Both the position numbers and the translations under genes were made by a program. From Henningerozyma blattae CBS 6284 (taxonomy: Eukaryota; Ascomycota; Saccharomycetes; Saccharomycetales; Saccharomycetaceae), in NCBI RefSeq assembly GCF_000315915.1, contig NC_020192.1, forward strand, positions 310,001 to 374,000: a stretch of DNA of 64,000 bases, written 5' to 3'. The notes beneath the pieces were generated by a model. It saw only the letters and a list, made by a program, of their open reading frames with translations. It was not told the origin of the DNA and ran no database searches. Positions 19,118 to 29,261 of the stretch are shown piece after piece. How positions within the stretch are numbered: the stretch's first letter is position 1; each line of letters starts with the position of its first letter.

Positions 19118-21166
19118 ATGACTCAAATAGATAAATTTACTGACGTTGATAAATTAGCTGTCTCCACTATTCGATTATTGGCTGTGGATCAAGTTGCCTC
19201 TGCCAACTCTGGTCATCCAGGGGCTCCATTAGGTATGGCTCCAGCCGCTCATGTTCTTTTCACCCAAATGAGAATGAATCCAAAGAACCCAGACTGGATC
19301 AATAGAGATAGATTTGTCTTATCTAATGGTCACGCTGTAGCTTTATTATACTCCATGCTACATTTATCTGGTTACAACTATTCCATTGAAGATTTAAAGC
19401 AATTTAGACATTTGAACTCAAAGACCCCAGGTCATCCAGAATTTGAATTGGAAGGTGTTGAAGTCACCACTGGTCCATTGGGTCAAGGTATCTCTAGTGC
19501 TGTTGGTTTAGCTATTGCTCAAGCTAACTTGGCTGCTACCTACAACAAGCCAGATTTTGTATTATCAGACAATTACACTTACGTTTTCTTAGGTGATGGT
19601 TGTTTGGAAGAAGGTATTTCTTCAGAAGCTTCCTCTTTGGCTGGTCATTTAAGATTGGGTAATTTGATTGCTATCTATGATGACAACAAGATTACTATCG
19701 ATGGTGCCACCAACGTTTCTTTTGAAGAAGATGTAGCAAAGAGATATGAAGCTTACGGTTGGGAAGTCTTATACGTCGAAAATGGTAACGAAGATTTAAA
19801 TGGTATTTACAATGCTATTCAACAAGCTAAATTATCTAAAGATAAGCCAACTTTAATTAAAATGTCCACCACCATTGGGTTCGGTTCCTTAGCTGCCGGC
19901 TCTCATGCTGTCCACGGTTCTCCATTGAAACCAGATGATATCAAACAATTAAGAACCAAATTCGGTTTCGATCCGAACACTTCATTCACTGTCCCACAAG
20001 AAGTTTATGACTTATATCAAAGAAAGGTTGTAACTCCAGGTCAACAAGCTGAAGATGATTGGAATAAATTATTTGCATCCTATGAAAAGAAATACCCAGA
20101 TTACGCTGCCTGTCTATCAAGAAGATTGAGAGGTGAATTACCAGAGGGTTGGGAATCTAAATTGCCAACTTACACGCCAGCTGATTCTGCCATTGCTACA
20201 AGAAAAACTTCCGAAATCGCTTTAGACGCTATTCATTCTATTCCTGAAGTCCTTGGTGGTTCTGCCGATTTAACTCCTTCTAACTTAACTAGATGGAAGG
20301 AAGCTGTTGATTTCCAACCACCTTCTACTGGTTTGGGTGACTACTCTGGTAAATATATTAGATTCGGTGTTAGAGAACATGCTATGGGTGCTATCATAAA
20401 CGGTATTTCTGCTTATGGTGCTAACTACAAGCCATATGCCGGTACTTTCTTAAACTTCGTCTCTTACGCTGCTGGTGCCCTTAGATTATCTGCTTTGTCA
20501 GGTCATCCGGTCATTTGGGTCGCAACTCACGATTCTATCGGTGTTGGTGAAGATGGTCCAACCCATCAACCTATTGAAACTTTAGCCCACTTTAGAGCTT
20601 TGCCAAACGTCCATGTTTGGAGACCAGCCGATGGTAATGAAACATCTGCCGCTTACAAGGTTGCTTTATCTTCTAAAACTTCACCATCCATCTTGGCTTT
20701 ATCTAGACAAAACTTACCACAATTAGAAGGTTCTTCCATTGAAAAGGCTTCTAAGGGTGGTTACATCTTAAACGATGTATCAAACCCAGATATTATCTTC
20801 GTCGCTACTGGTTCTGAAGTTTCTTTGGCTGTTGAAACCTCTAAGCAATTAGCTGCTAAAAACATTAAGGCTCGTGTTGTCTCCATGCCAGATATGTTAA
20901 CTTTCGACAGACAACCAGAAGATTATAGATTATCTGTCTTACCAGACAGTGTTCCAATTTTATCTGTTGAAGTATTGACTACCTTCGGTTGGGGTAAATA
21001 TGCTCATCAATCTTTTGGTTTAGATAGATTCGGTGCCTCTGGTCCAGCTCCATCTGTTTTTAAGAAATTCGAATTTGTTCCAGAAGGTCTTGCTTCAAGA
21101 GCTGAAAAGACTATTGCCTTTTACAAGGGTAAGGAAGTCATCTCTCCATTAAGAAAGCCTTTTTAA
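19118..21166 (+). CDS. TKL1: Transketolase
   Basis: 682 residues (S. cerevisiae Tkl1 680). N-terminal pyrophosphate domain with NSGHPGAPLGMAPAAHVL and the thiamine-diphosphate motif GDG...NLIAIYDDNKITIDG (about 159-191). Pyrimidine domain with FGVREHAMGAI, catalytic HDSIGVGEDGPTHQPIE and LSRQNLP. C-terminal domain ends LISPLKK-like (here VISPLRKPF). It moves two-carbon units between pentose-phosphate sugars in the cytosol. Strong codon bias (AAG, GGT, TCC, GCT) fits high expression. S. cerevisiae has ohnologs TKL1 (next to OPY2) and TKL2 (near LYS2); this locus touches both contexts, so the symbol TKL1 rests on the OPY2 neighbour and sequence closeness. Confidence 0.97.
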   Translation: MTQIDKFTDVDKLAVSTIRLLAVDQVASANSGHPGAPLGMAPAAHVLFTQMRMNPKNPDWINRDRFVLSNGHAVALLYSMLHLSGYNYSIEDLKQFRHLNSKTPGHPEFELEGVEVTTGPLGQGISSAVGLAIAQANLAATYNKPDFVLSDNYTYVFLGDGCLEEGISSEASSLAGHLRLGNLIAIYDDNKITIDGATNVSFEEDVAKRYEAYGWEVLYVENGNEDLNGIYNAIQQAKLSKDKPTLIKMSTTIGFGSLAAGSHAVHGSPLKPDDIKQLRTKFGFDPNTSFTVPQEVYDLYQRKVVTPGQQAEDDWNKLFASYEKKYPDYAACLSRRLRGELPEGWESKLPTYTPADSAIATRKTSEIALDAIHSIPEVLGGSADLTPSNLTRWKEAVDFQPPSTGLGDYSGKYIRFGVREHAMGAIINGISAYGANYKPYAGTFLNFVSYAAGALRLSALSGHPVIWVATHDSIGVGEDGPTHQPIETLAHFRALPNVHVWRPADGNETSAAYKVALSSKTSPSILALSRQNLPQLEGSSIEKASKGGYILNDVSNPDIIFVATGSEVSLAVETSKQLAAKNIKARVVSMPDMLTFDRQPEDYRLSVLPDSVPILSVEVLTTFGWGKYAHQSFGLDRFGASGPAPSVFKKFEFVPEGLASRAEKTIAFYKGKEVISPLRKPF

Positions 21167-21582
21167 ATAATTCATTTCTTAAATATTTGTAAATCAATAA
21201 CGTCTTTTTTTAATTTAATAATGACATGAAATGAAACGAAAGAAAAATTCTAAATCTAAATTTAAATTTTTGGAATGAAACTCCTTCAACAAACATACAT
21301 CAATTATAACCCCCCTCTTCCTTAATATATCACAATTAATCTTATTTAAACTACCTAGCTCAAATAAATAATATTGTTTTATATATATATATATATATAT
21401 TAATACTAGTTTTACTAATATTTCTGCATATACAAATGAAATAGATTATATTTATTAAAATATTGAATAAGTAGATGTATATGTAGATAAATATGTAAAA
21501 AATGACTATAAATACAACAAAAGGGAGGGGGACAACACTATTGTAATTAGTTATTATTTCTTTATTCTTTTCTGATTTAGTA
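21167..21582. other. Convergent 3' region TKL1/NOT5
   Basis: A 416-base AT-rich spacer with a TA run at about 21,380-21,400. LTP1, which separates TKL1 and NOT5 in S. cerevisiae, is absent. Confidence 0.55.
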
Positions 21583-22096
21583 TTACTCTAAATTCTCAAA
21601 TTCTTCTTCACGATATTGAAAATTACTATTACAACGTCTTGATAACCAACTCTTTTGGTAATCGAAATATCTCCATGATATTTCTTCAGATTGTGGTAAT
21701 CCAGGTGGTAGTTTTTCCACTTCTCTATAATACCAACGACGATCAACTTTATTAAATTCCCAATTCCTATTTTTAGCTAATTCTCTAGCTGATAAAAATT
21801 GATCATATGTTCCTTGATAATGATAAAAGATAAAAAATAAAGTATCTAAATCAAACTTTGTAAATATTCTTGCTAATGAAGTATTAGAATAAATATCTTC
21901 TTTAGGTTCAGATTCTTTATTTTTCTTATCATCAGAAGAACCTTTATGTAAATTATTGTTACTATTGTTCTTAGTATTGTTTAATGATGGTGATCGTTGA
22001 TTAGATGACAATTGGTCCTGTGATGATGATTGTGAGGGTGCTTGTTGTTGTCGATTTTCATTTTGGGTCGGTTGTTGTTGCTGTTGTTGTTGTTGC

Positions 22097-22139
<43 letters not shown>

Positions 22140-23477
22140 GATTTTGTTGTTGTTTGGTAGGATCAGCAGAATATATGAATCTTATAGGTTCACTTGGAAA
22201 GAATATGGAGGTTGGATGATTTAATGACAATGGTTTTTGAAACAAAAATGGAGTATCAGCATCTAAAGAATCAGGACAATTCAATAATGATGACTCCAAT
22301 TGTAAAGCCACTCTGGAAGATAATTCTGTTGAAGGTTGTAAAAGACTTTTTTTCGAATTTAACCAATATTTTAATTCTTTTTCAAATAAGGGGTTTTTAA
22401 ATGCAGAATTTTCTTTTATTTCATTTTCAATTTGATCATTAATTTCTTTTGTTCTATCAGGTGGGAAATGAGCTTCCAAGTTCACTGGAATTGATGCGTT
22501 CTTTTTCTTAGAGGATGTTTTATTTGAATTTAATGTAGTTGGTATTTTTGCACTTGAATTTTGAATAGAATTGGAAGCATCGTCTTTTTGTTTTTTGGTA
22601 ACTAATAGATCAATTGATTGTTTTTTCTTCAATAGACGTTCTTGTTTCTTTAAAGATTTTGAAGTAGATAAATTATTAGTCTGGGCTGTTGAAGCACTGG
22701 CATTATTACTATTGCTATTGCTAGTACCAATGTTATTATTAGCAGTAGCATTATTATTAGTAGTGGAATTGGTAGAAGATAAAATAGAATCTTTTGAAAT
22801 ATCTTGTTGTGAAGTATTAGCAGAAGAGGAAGGCAAGATTTCACAAGCCATATCATCATAGATAGTATCATATTCTATGAAATCTGGCTCATTATTATTT
22901 TCTACATAATATTTAATGTCATCACTAAATTCTACCACAGTTTCTGGGTCCATTTCATTATTTTGTAATAATTTTAAAATGTTCTCTAAATTTACAATAT
23001 GGAACTCATGTCTTTCAATTTGTTCAGTGTTTTCTTGAGTTTCGAAAGATTCTAATTGTTTTTGTAAATCTTCCAAGCAGCCTTGAATGAATAAACATTG
23101 GTCTCTTTTTTTCAATTCTTTAGGGTCTTTGACTAAGTCTGGGTTCGTCAAAGCTTCGGTAGAGAATTGTTTTGTTTTCATCAATTTCTCAATTGTCTTG
23201 AACCGTTCCATCCCATTTTCAATTAATCTTCTATTTTCCATCAAAATACTTTGCTTTTCCTTCACATCTTCCTTACTTAACCAAATCTTAATCTGTTCTC
23301 TTTGCTTTTGTAATTTTTTAATCTCTCTCTTTAAGTCAGATTCCAATTTCTCTCTGTATGAAGAATTATTTGGATCAGTCGATTGGAACTTCTCATATAT
23401 CTTTTCATATTCCTCCAATCCTTCTTTAACTTTTTCAATAGCTTATCAATATCTTGCTGTAATTTTCTTTGTGACAT
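21583..23477 (-). CDS. NOT5: CCR4-NOT subunit Not5, apparent frameshift near the 5' end
   Basis: The conserved N-terminus starts at ATG 23475-23477 (MSQRKLQQDIDKLLKK), then the frame breaks: the A-run complementing 23431-23435 has five A where six would restore KVKEG and the long frame (YEKIYEKFQSTDPN onward). The rest is intact: N-terminal Not3/5 coiled-coil region, Asn/Ser-rich linker, a pure Gln run of about 24 residues (CAA/CAG; 22,070-22,140) and the C-terminal NOT box (SLARIFTKFDLDTLFFIF, WRYFDYQKSWLSRR). Not5 supports mRNA deadenylation and codon-optimality sensing by CCR4-NOT at the ribosome. A homopolymer sequence error is the likeliest cause of the break. Divergent from LYS2. Confidence 0.93.
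22074..22150. repeat. Polyglutamine-coding trinucleotide repeat in NOT5
   Basis: A TTG/CTG run on the + strand encodes a near-pure glutamine tract in NOT5. Mostly CAA with few CAG codons, so mutability is moderate. Length is likely polymorphic. Confidence 0.9.
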
Positions 23478-24256
23478 GATTGTGATTGAGATTTACACGT
23501 GTCTCTGTTTTTTCTTATATTTTATTATTTGTATTTTATATTTTTTTTGTCCTTAGTTTTATTTTATTTTTAAAAAAATTAGTTTTTTCTTTTTAACCGC
23601 TTTATTCAAACCATTCAACAGATAAAGTAATTGAACTGTCTACGTAACACTAACAGTATTTAGGAGTAGAAATACGTTATGTGTATATAGTTATATAGTT
23701 ATCGAAATAAGTAACTTTGCCAAAAATAGATATATCTATCTGTCCGTCTATATAAACATATATATATATATATTCATGATAGGGTTCCTTTTTAGAATTA
23801 ACGGAACTTTAAATTTCGTATTCATTTTCAATTCTTACTTCCAATTTCACGAAAATAAAAAAAGAAATAATGAAAAAAATCGTGTAAAGTGACGTAGAAA
23901 GAGTACAAAGATAATATATATGAATGATTACGTTAAAGATAAATTAAATTCAAGATAAATTTGATCATTATATTTTAAGTGGAGTAGCCACAAGATATAT
24001 TAAGGACAATATTTGCATATTTGACTAGTATGTCGATAATTGGCTAAGCCATATTATTATCTAATTATGATAATATAATAAATAATATAATATGAAATGA
24101 TGAAGCATAATAATAACGAAACTATAATATTTTTATATTATAATGGTATAATATCATATATATATATATATAAATCACATATACATTTCTTAGCTGACAT
24201 TTAAGTCAGCTGATTGTCATAATTTCAAACGTTCCGTAATTCCAAAATCTTAAAAT

Positions 24257-24265
24257 TCCGCTGGA
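24257..24265. promoter_or_regulatory. Lys14-type UAS(LYS) TCCGCTGGA
   Basis: TCCGCTGGA fits the consensus TCCRNYGGA of the lysine-pathway activator Lys14 and lies about 306 bp upstream of LYS2. In S. cerevisiae such elements mediate induction by alpha-aminoadipate semialdehyde. Confidence 0.75.
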
Positions 24266-24314
24266 AAGTGTTAATGCTATATATAACAAGTTATTGGCTG
24301 ATAAAAAAACCCTG

Positions 24315-24321
24315 TGACTCA
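24315..24321. promoter_or_regulatory. Gcn4 site TGACTCA
   Basis: An exact TGACTCA, the canonical Gcn4 core, about 250 bp upstream of LYS2 and 50 bp from the Lys14-type site. It fits general amino-acid control of LYS2. Confidence 0.8.
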
Positions 24322-24570
24322 TTGTAAAGGTTTAGTAACTTTATAGGTAAGATTCCCTGGGAAATAGGGTAATAAGAAGTTCATGAGGAATGTGAAAAAA
24401 GTGATGACTATGTATGTATAGAATAACAAAGTTTAGAAATATAACCTCTATTCATGTGTATATATAAGCATGTATATTTGTAAGATATCTATAGGTCAAA
24501 CTGTATCAACATTATTAGAACTTAAATATAACACACATCTTAGTGAAAAATAAAAAAATATTCATACGTA

Positions 24571-27500
24571 ATGTCACAAAGCATTTGGGTCGATAGGTTA
24601 AGTAATCCAACGTTGTCTACGTTACCACAAGATTACAAGAATCCTCAAGAGGTACCCTTTATTTGCCAAGAAACTACTTCTATAGAGGTTCCACAATTGG
24701 ATACTCTACCAGATTCTTTAAATGATCCCTATATTGTTGTTCTATGTGTTTGGTCATCACTGTTGTTTAGGTTAACTGGTGATAATGATATAATTATTTA
24801 TATTTCCAATTCAAAAATATTAAGGTTCGAAATTATTAGTACTTGGTCGTTCCAAGAAATGTATGATACAGTATGCACAGAACTGAATAAACTTCAAGCT
24901 CTACCATCCATTGAATCATTAGATACTTTATCTCTAGAAATACAAAAGCAAAATGGATCAGAGTTAATTCCAAAACTGTTTACTCAGATGGTCTTATTAG
25001 AAGGTGATACAAGCTTGGATCAATTCAAATATAATCCGTTAGATATATCTTTATTATTGCATTTATCTTCCACTGAATCTGCAAATTCCATATTAACCAT
25101 TAATTACAATTCAAGGATTTATTCCAAGGAAAGAATTCTGAATTTATTTGATCAGCTATTACAATTTATTTCTGCTGTGATTATCGATCCAAAGAGAATC
25201 ATAGCAAAAATCAATCTAATTACTCCTGATTCCCTAACTAACCTACCAAACCCCAAAGCTGCATTGGGTTGGTGTGATTTTGTGGGTTGTATACATGATA
25301 TTTTCCAAGATAATGCTGAAAGATTCCCGGAAAGAACTTGTGTGGTAGAAACCCCATCTTTTGATTCTAATTTACCTTTAAGAAAATTTACTTATGGTGA
25401 TATTAATCGTTCTTCTAATTTAGTGGCTCATTATTTAATCTCAAAGGGTATTGAAGTTGGGGATGTTGTAATGATATATTCTTCTCGTGGTGTGGATCTA
25501 ATGATTTGTGTGATGGGTGTATTGAAAGCAGGTGCTACATTTTCCGTTATAGATCCTTCTTACCCACCTGAAAGGCAAACTGTTTATCTAAGTGTGGCTA
25601 AACCTCGTGGTTTGATTGTTATCAGAAAAGCTGGTCAATTAGATCCATTAGTTAAAGATTATATTGCTAAAGAATTAGATATTAAAGCATTTATTCCCTC
25701 TATTGAAATCCAAGATAACGCCACACTACAAGGTGCATTGACAAACGATCCTTTAGAAAAAGTTAGATCTTTAGAAAATGTGCGTACAGATATCATTCTG
25801 GGTCCAGATTCGAATCCAACATTATCGTTCACTTCCGGTTCCGAAGGTTTACCAAAAGGTGTGCTAGGTAGACATTTCTCATTGGCTTATTATTTTAATT
25901 GGATGTCCAAGACTTTTAAACTTTCTTCCTCTGATAGATTTACCATGTTAAGTGGTATTGCTCATGATCCAATTCAAAGAGATATGTTTACACCATTGTA
26001 TTTAGGTGCTCAATTATATGTCCCAACTCAAACAGATATTGGAACCCCAGGTAAATTAGCTGAATGGATATCTAAATATCAATGCACTGTTACACATTTA
26101 ACCCCAGCAATGGGTCAATTATTAGCAGCTCAAGCCACAGCACAAATTTCAGCCTTACATCATGCATTTTTCGTGGGTGATATCTTGACTAAAAGAGATT
26201 GTACACGTTTACAGTCCTTAGCCCCAAACTGTAATATTGTTAATATGTATGGTACTACTGAAACTCAAAGAGCTGTATCATATTATGAAGTTATTTCTAA
26301 AAATCAAGACCCAACTTTCTTAGAGTCATTAAAAGATACAATCCCAGCAGGTAAAGGTATGTATAACGTACAATTGTTGGTTGTGAATAGATATGATAGA
26401 ACTCAAATATGTGGTGTGGGTGAAGTTGGTGAAATTTATATGCGTGCAGGTGGTTTAGCGGAAGGGTACCGTGGTTTACCAGATCTAAACAAGGAAAAAT
26501 TCGTTAATAATTGGTTCGTAGATGAGAATCACTGGAATTATTTAGATGATAAGAAAGATAAACCTTGGAATAAATACTGGCTGGGTCCAAGAGATAGATT
26601 ATACAGAACAGGGGATTTAGGTCGTTATTTACCTGATGGTAATTGTGAATGTTGTGGTAGGGCAGATGATCAAGTTAAAATTCGTGGGTTTAGAATTGAA
26701 TTAGGTGAAATCGATACTCATATCTCTCAATATCCTTTAGTAAGAGAAAATATTACTTTGGTTCGTAAAAATCAAAATGGTGAGCCTACTTTAATTACAT
26801 TTATGGTTCCCAGATTCGATATGGAAGATCAATTACATAAATATTATGAGCCTTTATCAAATAATGTCTCTACAGATCCAATTGTTAAAGGTCTTCTTGA
26901 ATATGGTCAACTTACAAAACAGATTAAAGATTTCTTAAAGAAAAGATTAGCCAGTTATTCAATTCCCACTCTGATTGTTGTAATGAATAAGCTTCCTTTA
27001 AATCCTAATGGGAAAGTAGATAAACCAAAATTGCAATATCCAACAGAAAAGCAATTGCAATTAGTTCAACAAAATACAAATATTGAAAATGAAACTGTTA
27101 ATTTTACTCCAACTGAAAAGAGAGTACTGGAATTATGGCTGAAAGTTTTACCTTCTCCTCCTGCTTCAGTCACTGTCGAGGATTCTTTCTTTGATCTGGG
27201 TGGTCATTCGCTTTTAGCTACTAAAATGATTTTTATGTTGAAAAAACAGTATAATATAAATATTCCATTAAACACAATTTATAAATTTCCAACAATTAAA
27301 GAATTCGCAAATAAAATTGACAATAGGGAAGTTTCTGAAACTGAAACTGATACGTCTTCAATTACCTCTTCAAATAATTATTTTGCGGATGCTAAAAAAC
27401 TAGTAAAGAGTTTGCCAGAATTATATCCTTCAAACTCTGCAAATAATATATCCAATAAGAAAGCTATTAATTTTTTTGTCACTGGTGTAACCGGATTTTT

Positions 27501-28722
27501 AGGTTCTTATATCTTATCAAATATTTTAAACCGTGAAGGAGATGTCAACTATAAAGTATTTGCTCATGTTCGTTCTAGCTCCAAAGAAGAAGGCTTGCAA
27601 CGTATAAGAAAAGCTGGTATTATATATGGTACTTGGAATGAATCATTTGTGGAAAATATCGAAGTTGTGCTAGGTGACTTATCCGTCAAGCAATTTGGAT
27701 TATCAGATGCAGATTGGAATTCATTAGCAAGTTTAATTGATGTAATTATCCATAACGGTGCTTTAGTTCATTGGGTTTATCCATACTCTAAGTTAAGAGC
27801 TTCAAATGTAATTGCAACAATTAATGTGATGAGTTTAGCTACAATTGGTAAACCAAAGAATTTTGATTTTGTTTCATCAACTTCTGTTTTAGATACTACG
27901 TTTTATTTTGACTTATCGGAAAAGTTAATTAAAGATGGTAAAGATGGTATTTTAGAGACTGATGATTTAATGGGTTCATCGAATGGGCTGTCAGGTGGTT
28001 ACGGTCAATCAAAATGGGTAGCTGAATATTTAGTGAGAGAGGCTGGTAAGAGAGGTTTAAGAGGTTGTATTGTTAGGCCAGGTTACGTTACAGGTGCTTC
28101 CAAAAATGGTTCATGTAATACTGATGACTTTTTATTGAGATTTATGAAAGGTTGTTTGCAACTAGGATATGTTCCAGATATTGATAACAGTGTCAACATG
28201 GTTCCTGTGGATCATGTTGCACAAGTAGTGGTAGCTACATCTTTGTATAGTCCAAGTTCTACTGAATTGCCGGTTGCTCATGTTACAGCACATCCTAGAA
28301 TTAGCCTCAGGGATTATGTCTCCGTCTTAAATGATTATGGTTATTTTGTAAAGCAAACAAGTTATGCTGATTGGAGGGATAGACTAGAAAATGCAACCAT
28401 CAATGAAGGTCAAGAAAATGCATTATATCCTTTATTACATATGGTATTGAATAATTTAGAAGAAAATACGAAAGCTCCAGAATTAGATGACCGAAACGCA
28501 CAATTTTCTTTAGACAAGGATAATGCAAATGTTACAAAATCAATCAGTATGGGTGCCACACCTCGACAAATTGCTATATATATATCTTTTTTGATTCAAG
28601 TGGGATTTTTAAGCAATGTAGCAATTAACTCTACTAAGAAACTGCCTGTTTTAGAACTAACTAAGTCACAAATTGAACTAGTATCCTCCGGTGCTGGGTC
28701 TCGTACTAGTTCAGCAAAATAA
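24571..28722 (+). CDS. LYS2: Alpha-aminoadipate reductase (lysine biosynthesis)
   Basis: 1,383 residues (S. cerevisiae Lys2 1,392), an NRPS-like three-domain enzyme. Adenylation domain: TSGSEGLPKG near 421, NMYGTTETQRAVSYYE, YRTGDLGRYLPDG. Carrier domain: DSFFDLGGHSLLATKM with the phosphopantetheine Ser at 880. NADPH reductase domain: GVTGFLGSYIL near 972 and Tyr1144/Lys1148 in the YGQSK catalytic motif. It activates, loads and reduces alpha-aminoadipate to the semialdehyde; the carrier Ser needs the transferase Lys5. Lys14- and Gcn4-type sites lie upstream. Convergent with RAD16, as in S. cerevisiae. Confidence 0.98.
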   Translation: MSQSIWVDRLSNPTLSTLPQDYKNPQEVPFICQETTSIEVPQLDTLPDSLNDPYIVVLCVWSSLLFRLTGDNDIIIYISNSKILRFEIISTWSFQEMYDTVCTELNKLQALPSIESLDTLSLEIQKQNGSELIPKLFTQMVLLEGDTSLDQFKYNPLDISLLLHLSSTESANSILTINYNSRIYSKERILNLFDQLLQFISAVIIDPKRIIAKINLITPDSLTNLPNPKAALGWCDFVGCIHDIFQDNAERFPERTCVVETPSFDSNLPLRKFTYGDINRSSNLVAHYLISKGIEVGDVVMIYSSRGVDLMICVMGVLKAGATFSVIDPSYPPERQTVYLSVAKPRGLIVIRKAGQLDPLVKDYIAKELDIKAFIPSIEIQDNATLQGALTNDPLEKVRSLENVRTDIILGPDSNPTLSFTSGSEGLPKGVLGRHFSLAYYFNWMSKTFKLSSSDRFTMLSGIAHDPIQRDMFTPLYLGAQLYVPTQTDIGTPGKLAEWISKYQCTVTHLTPAMGQLLAAQATAQISALHHAFFVGDILTKRDCTRLQSLAPNCNIVNMYGTTETQRAVSYYEVISKNQDPTFLESLKDTIPAGKGMYNVQLLVVNRYDRTQICGVGEVGEIYMRAGGLAEGYRGLPDLNKEKFVNNWFVDENHWNYLDDKKDKPWNKYWLGPRDRLYRTGDLGRYLPDGNCECCGRADDQVKIRGFRIELGEIDTHISQYPLVRENITLVRKNQNGEPTLITFMVPRFDMEDQLHKYYEPLSNNVSTDPIVKGLLEYGQLTKQIKDFLKKRLASYSIPTLIVVMNKLPLNPNGKVDKPKLQYPTEKQLQLVQQNTNIENETVNFTPTEKRVLELWLKVLPSPPASVTVEDSFFDLGGHSLLATKMIFMLKKQYNINIPLNTIYKFPTIKEFANKIDNREVSETETDTSSITSSNNYFADAKKLVKSLPELYPSNSANNISNKKAINFFVTGVTGFLGSYILSNILNREGDVNYKVFAHVRSSSKEEGLQRIRKAGIIYGTWNESFVENIEVVLGDLSVKQFGLSDADWNSLASLIDVIIHNGALVHWVYPYSKLRASNVIATINVMSLATIGKPKNFDFVSSTSVLDTTFYFDLSEKLIKDGKDGILETDDLMGSSNGLSGGYGQSKWVAEYLVREAGKRGLRGCIVRPGYVTGASKNGSCNTDDFLLRFMKGCLQLGYVPDIDNSVNMVPVDHVAQVVVATSLYSPSSTELPVAHVTAHPRISLRDYVSVLNDYGYFVKQTSYADWRDRLENATINEGQENALYPLLHMVLNNLEENTKAPELDDRNAQFSLDKDNANVTKSISMGATPRQIAIYISFLIQVGFLSNVAINSTKKLPVLELTKSQIELVSSGAGSRTSSAK

Positions 28723-29261
28723 ATTCAACGTCAAATTCTTCTCGAGTTGTTCAATTGTTTTTCTTTATAGGTATATGTAGAATTGTGTATATTAATACTT
28801 GTAAAATACTTAGGATATTTCAATTTATATCAGTGTTCTTCAAGGTCTGTTTTATCGATGGAAGTTACTAACTAGGCAAAACTCCAGCTTATGAGGTTGA
28901 AATTAAGAATAATTAAAGAAAAAATTCTAGAACTCTTTTTAGCTCAAATAGGAAACCGGAATTTAACAAATTAGTATTATTGAAACTTGTCCTTAAGTTA
29001 TTTTTATAACAGCTGAAGGCGGTCATATTACGGATGACTGAAACAAATGATAAATTTACGAAAAAAAAGTAAAATAACATTTTTAATAATCATTAAAAGA
29101 ACGTGACGTAATATAAATGACATGATTCCAAATATGGTACATACTATCTTTAAGGTAATAGTAATAACTTCTAAAAATAAAAAAAAAAATAAAAAAAAAA
29201 AACTAAAAAAATAAATAAAAAAAAATTAGAAAATAAAACAATTAAGAATTGCAACGCTGTT
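28723..29261. other. Convergent 3' region LYS2/RAD16
   Basis: A 539-base spacer. The RAD16-proximal end (29,175-29,240) is almost pure A with scattered T, i.e. poly(T) in the RAD16 3' transcript. No gene seen. Confidence 0.6.

Larger units (their letters stand above)
23478..24570. promoter_or_regulatory. Divergent promoter NOT5/LYS2
   Basis: An 1.1-kb AT-rich region with TA runs near 23,758 and 24,157. The LYS2-proximal half contains a Lys14-type site and a Gcn4 site (listed separately), plus an imperfect TCC-N3-GGA palindrome (TTCCCTGGGAAA) near 24,352. No gene seen. Confidence 0.7.

Noticed and set aside
23428..23445. Programmed -1 frameshift in NOT5
   Set aside because: The A-run after TTG does not form an X-XXY-YYZ heptamer and there is no obvious downstream stem-loop; Not5 is not known to use recoding.
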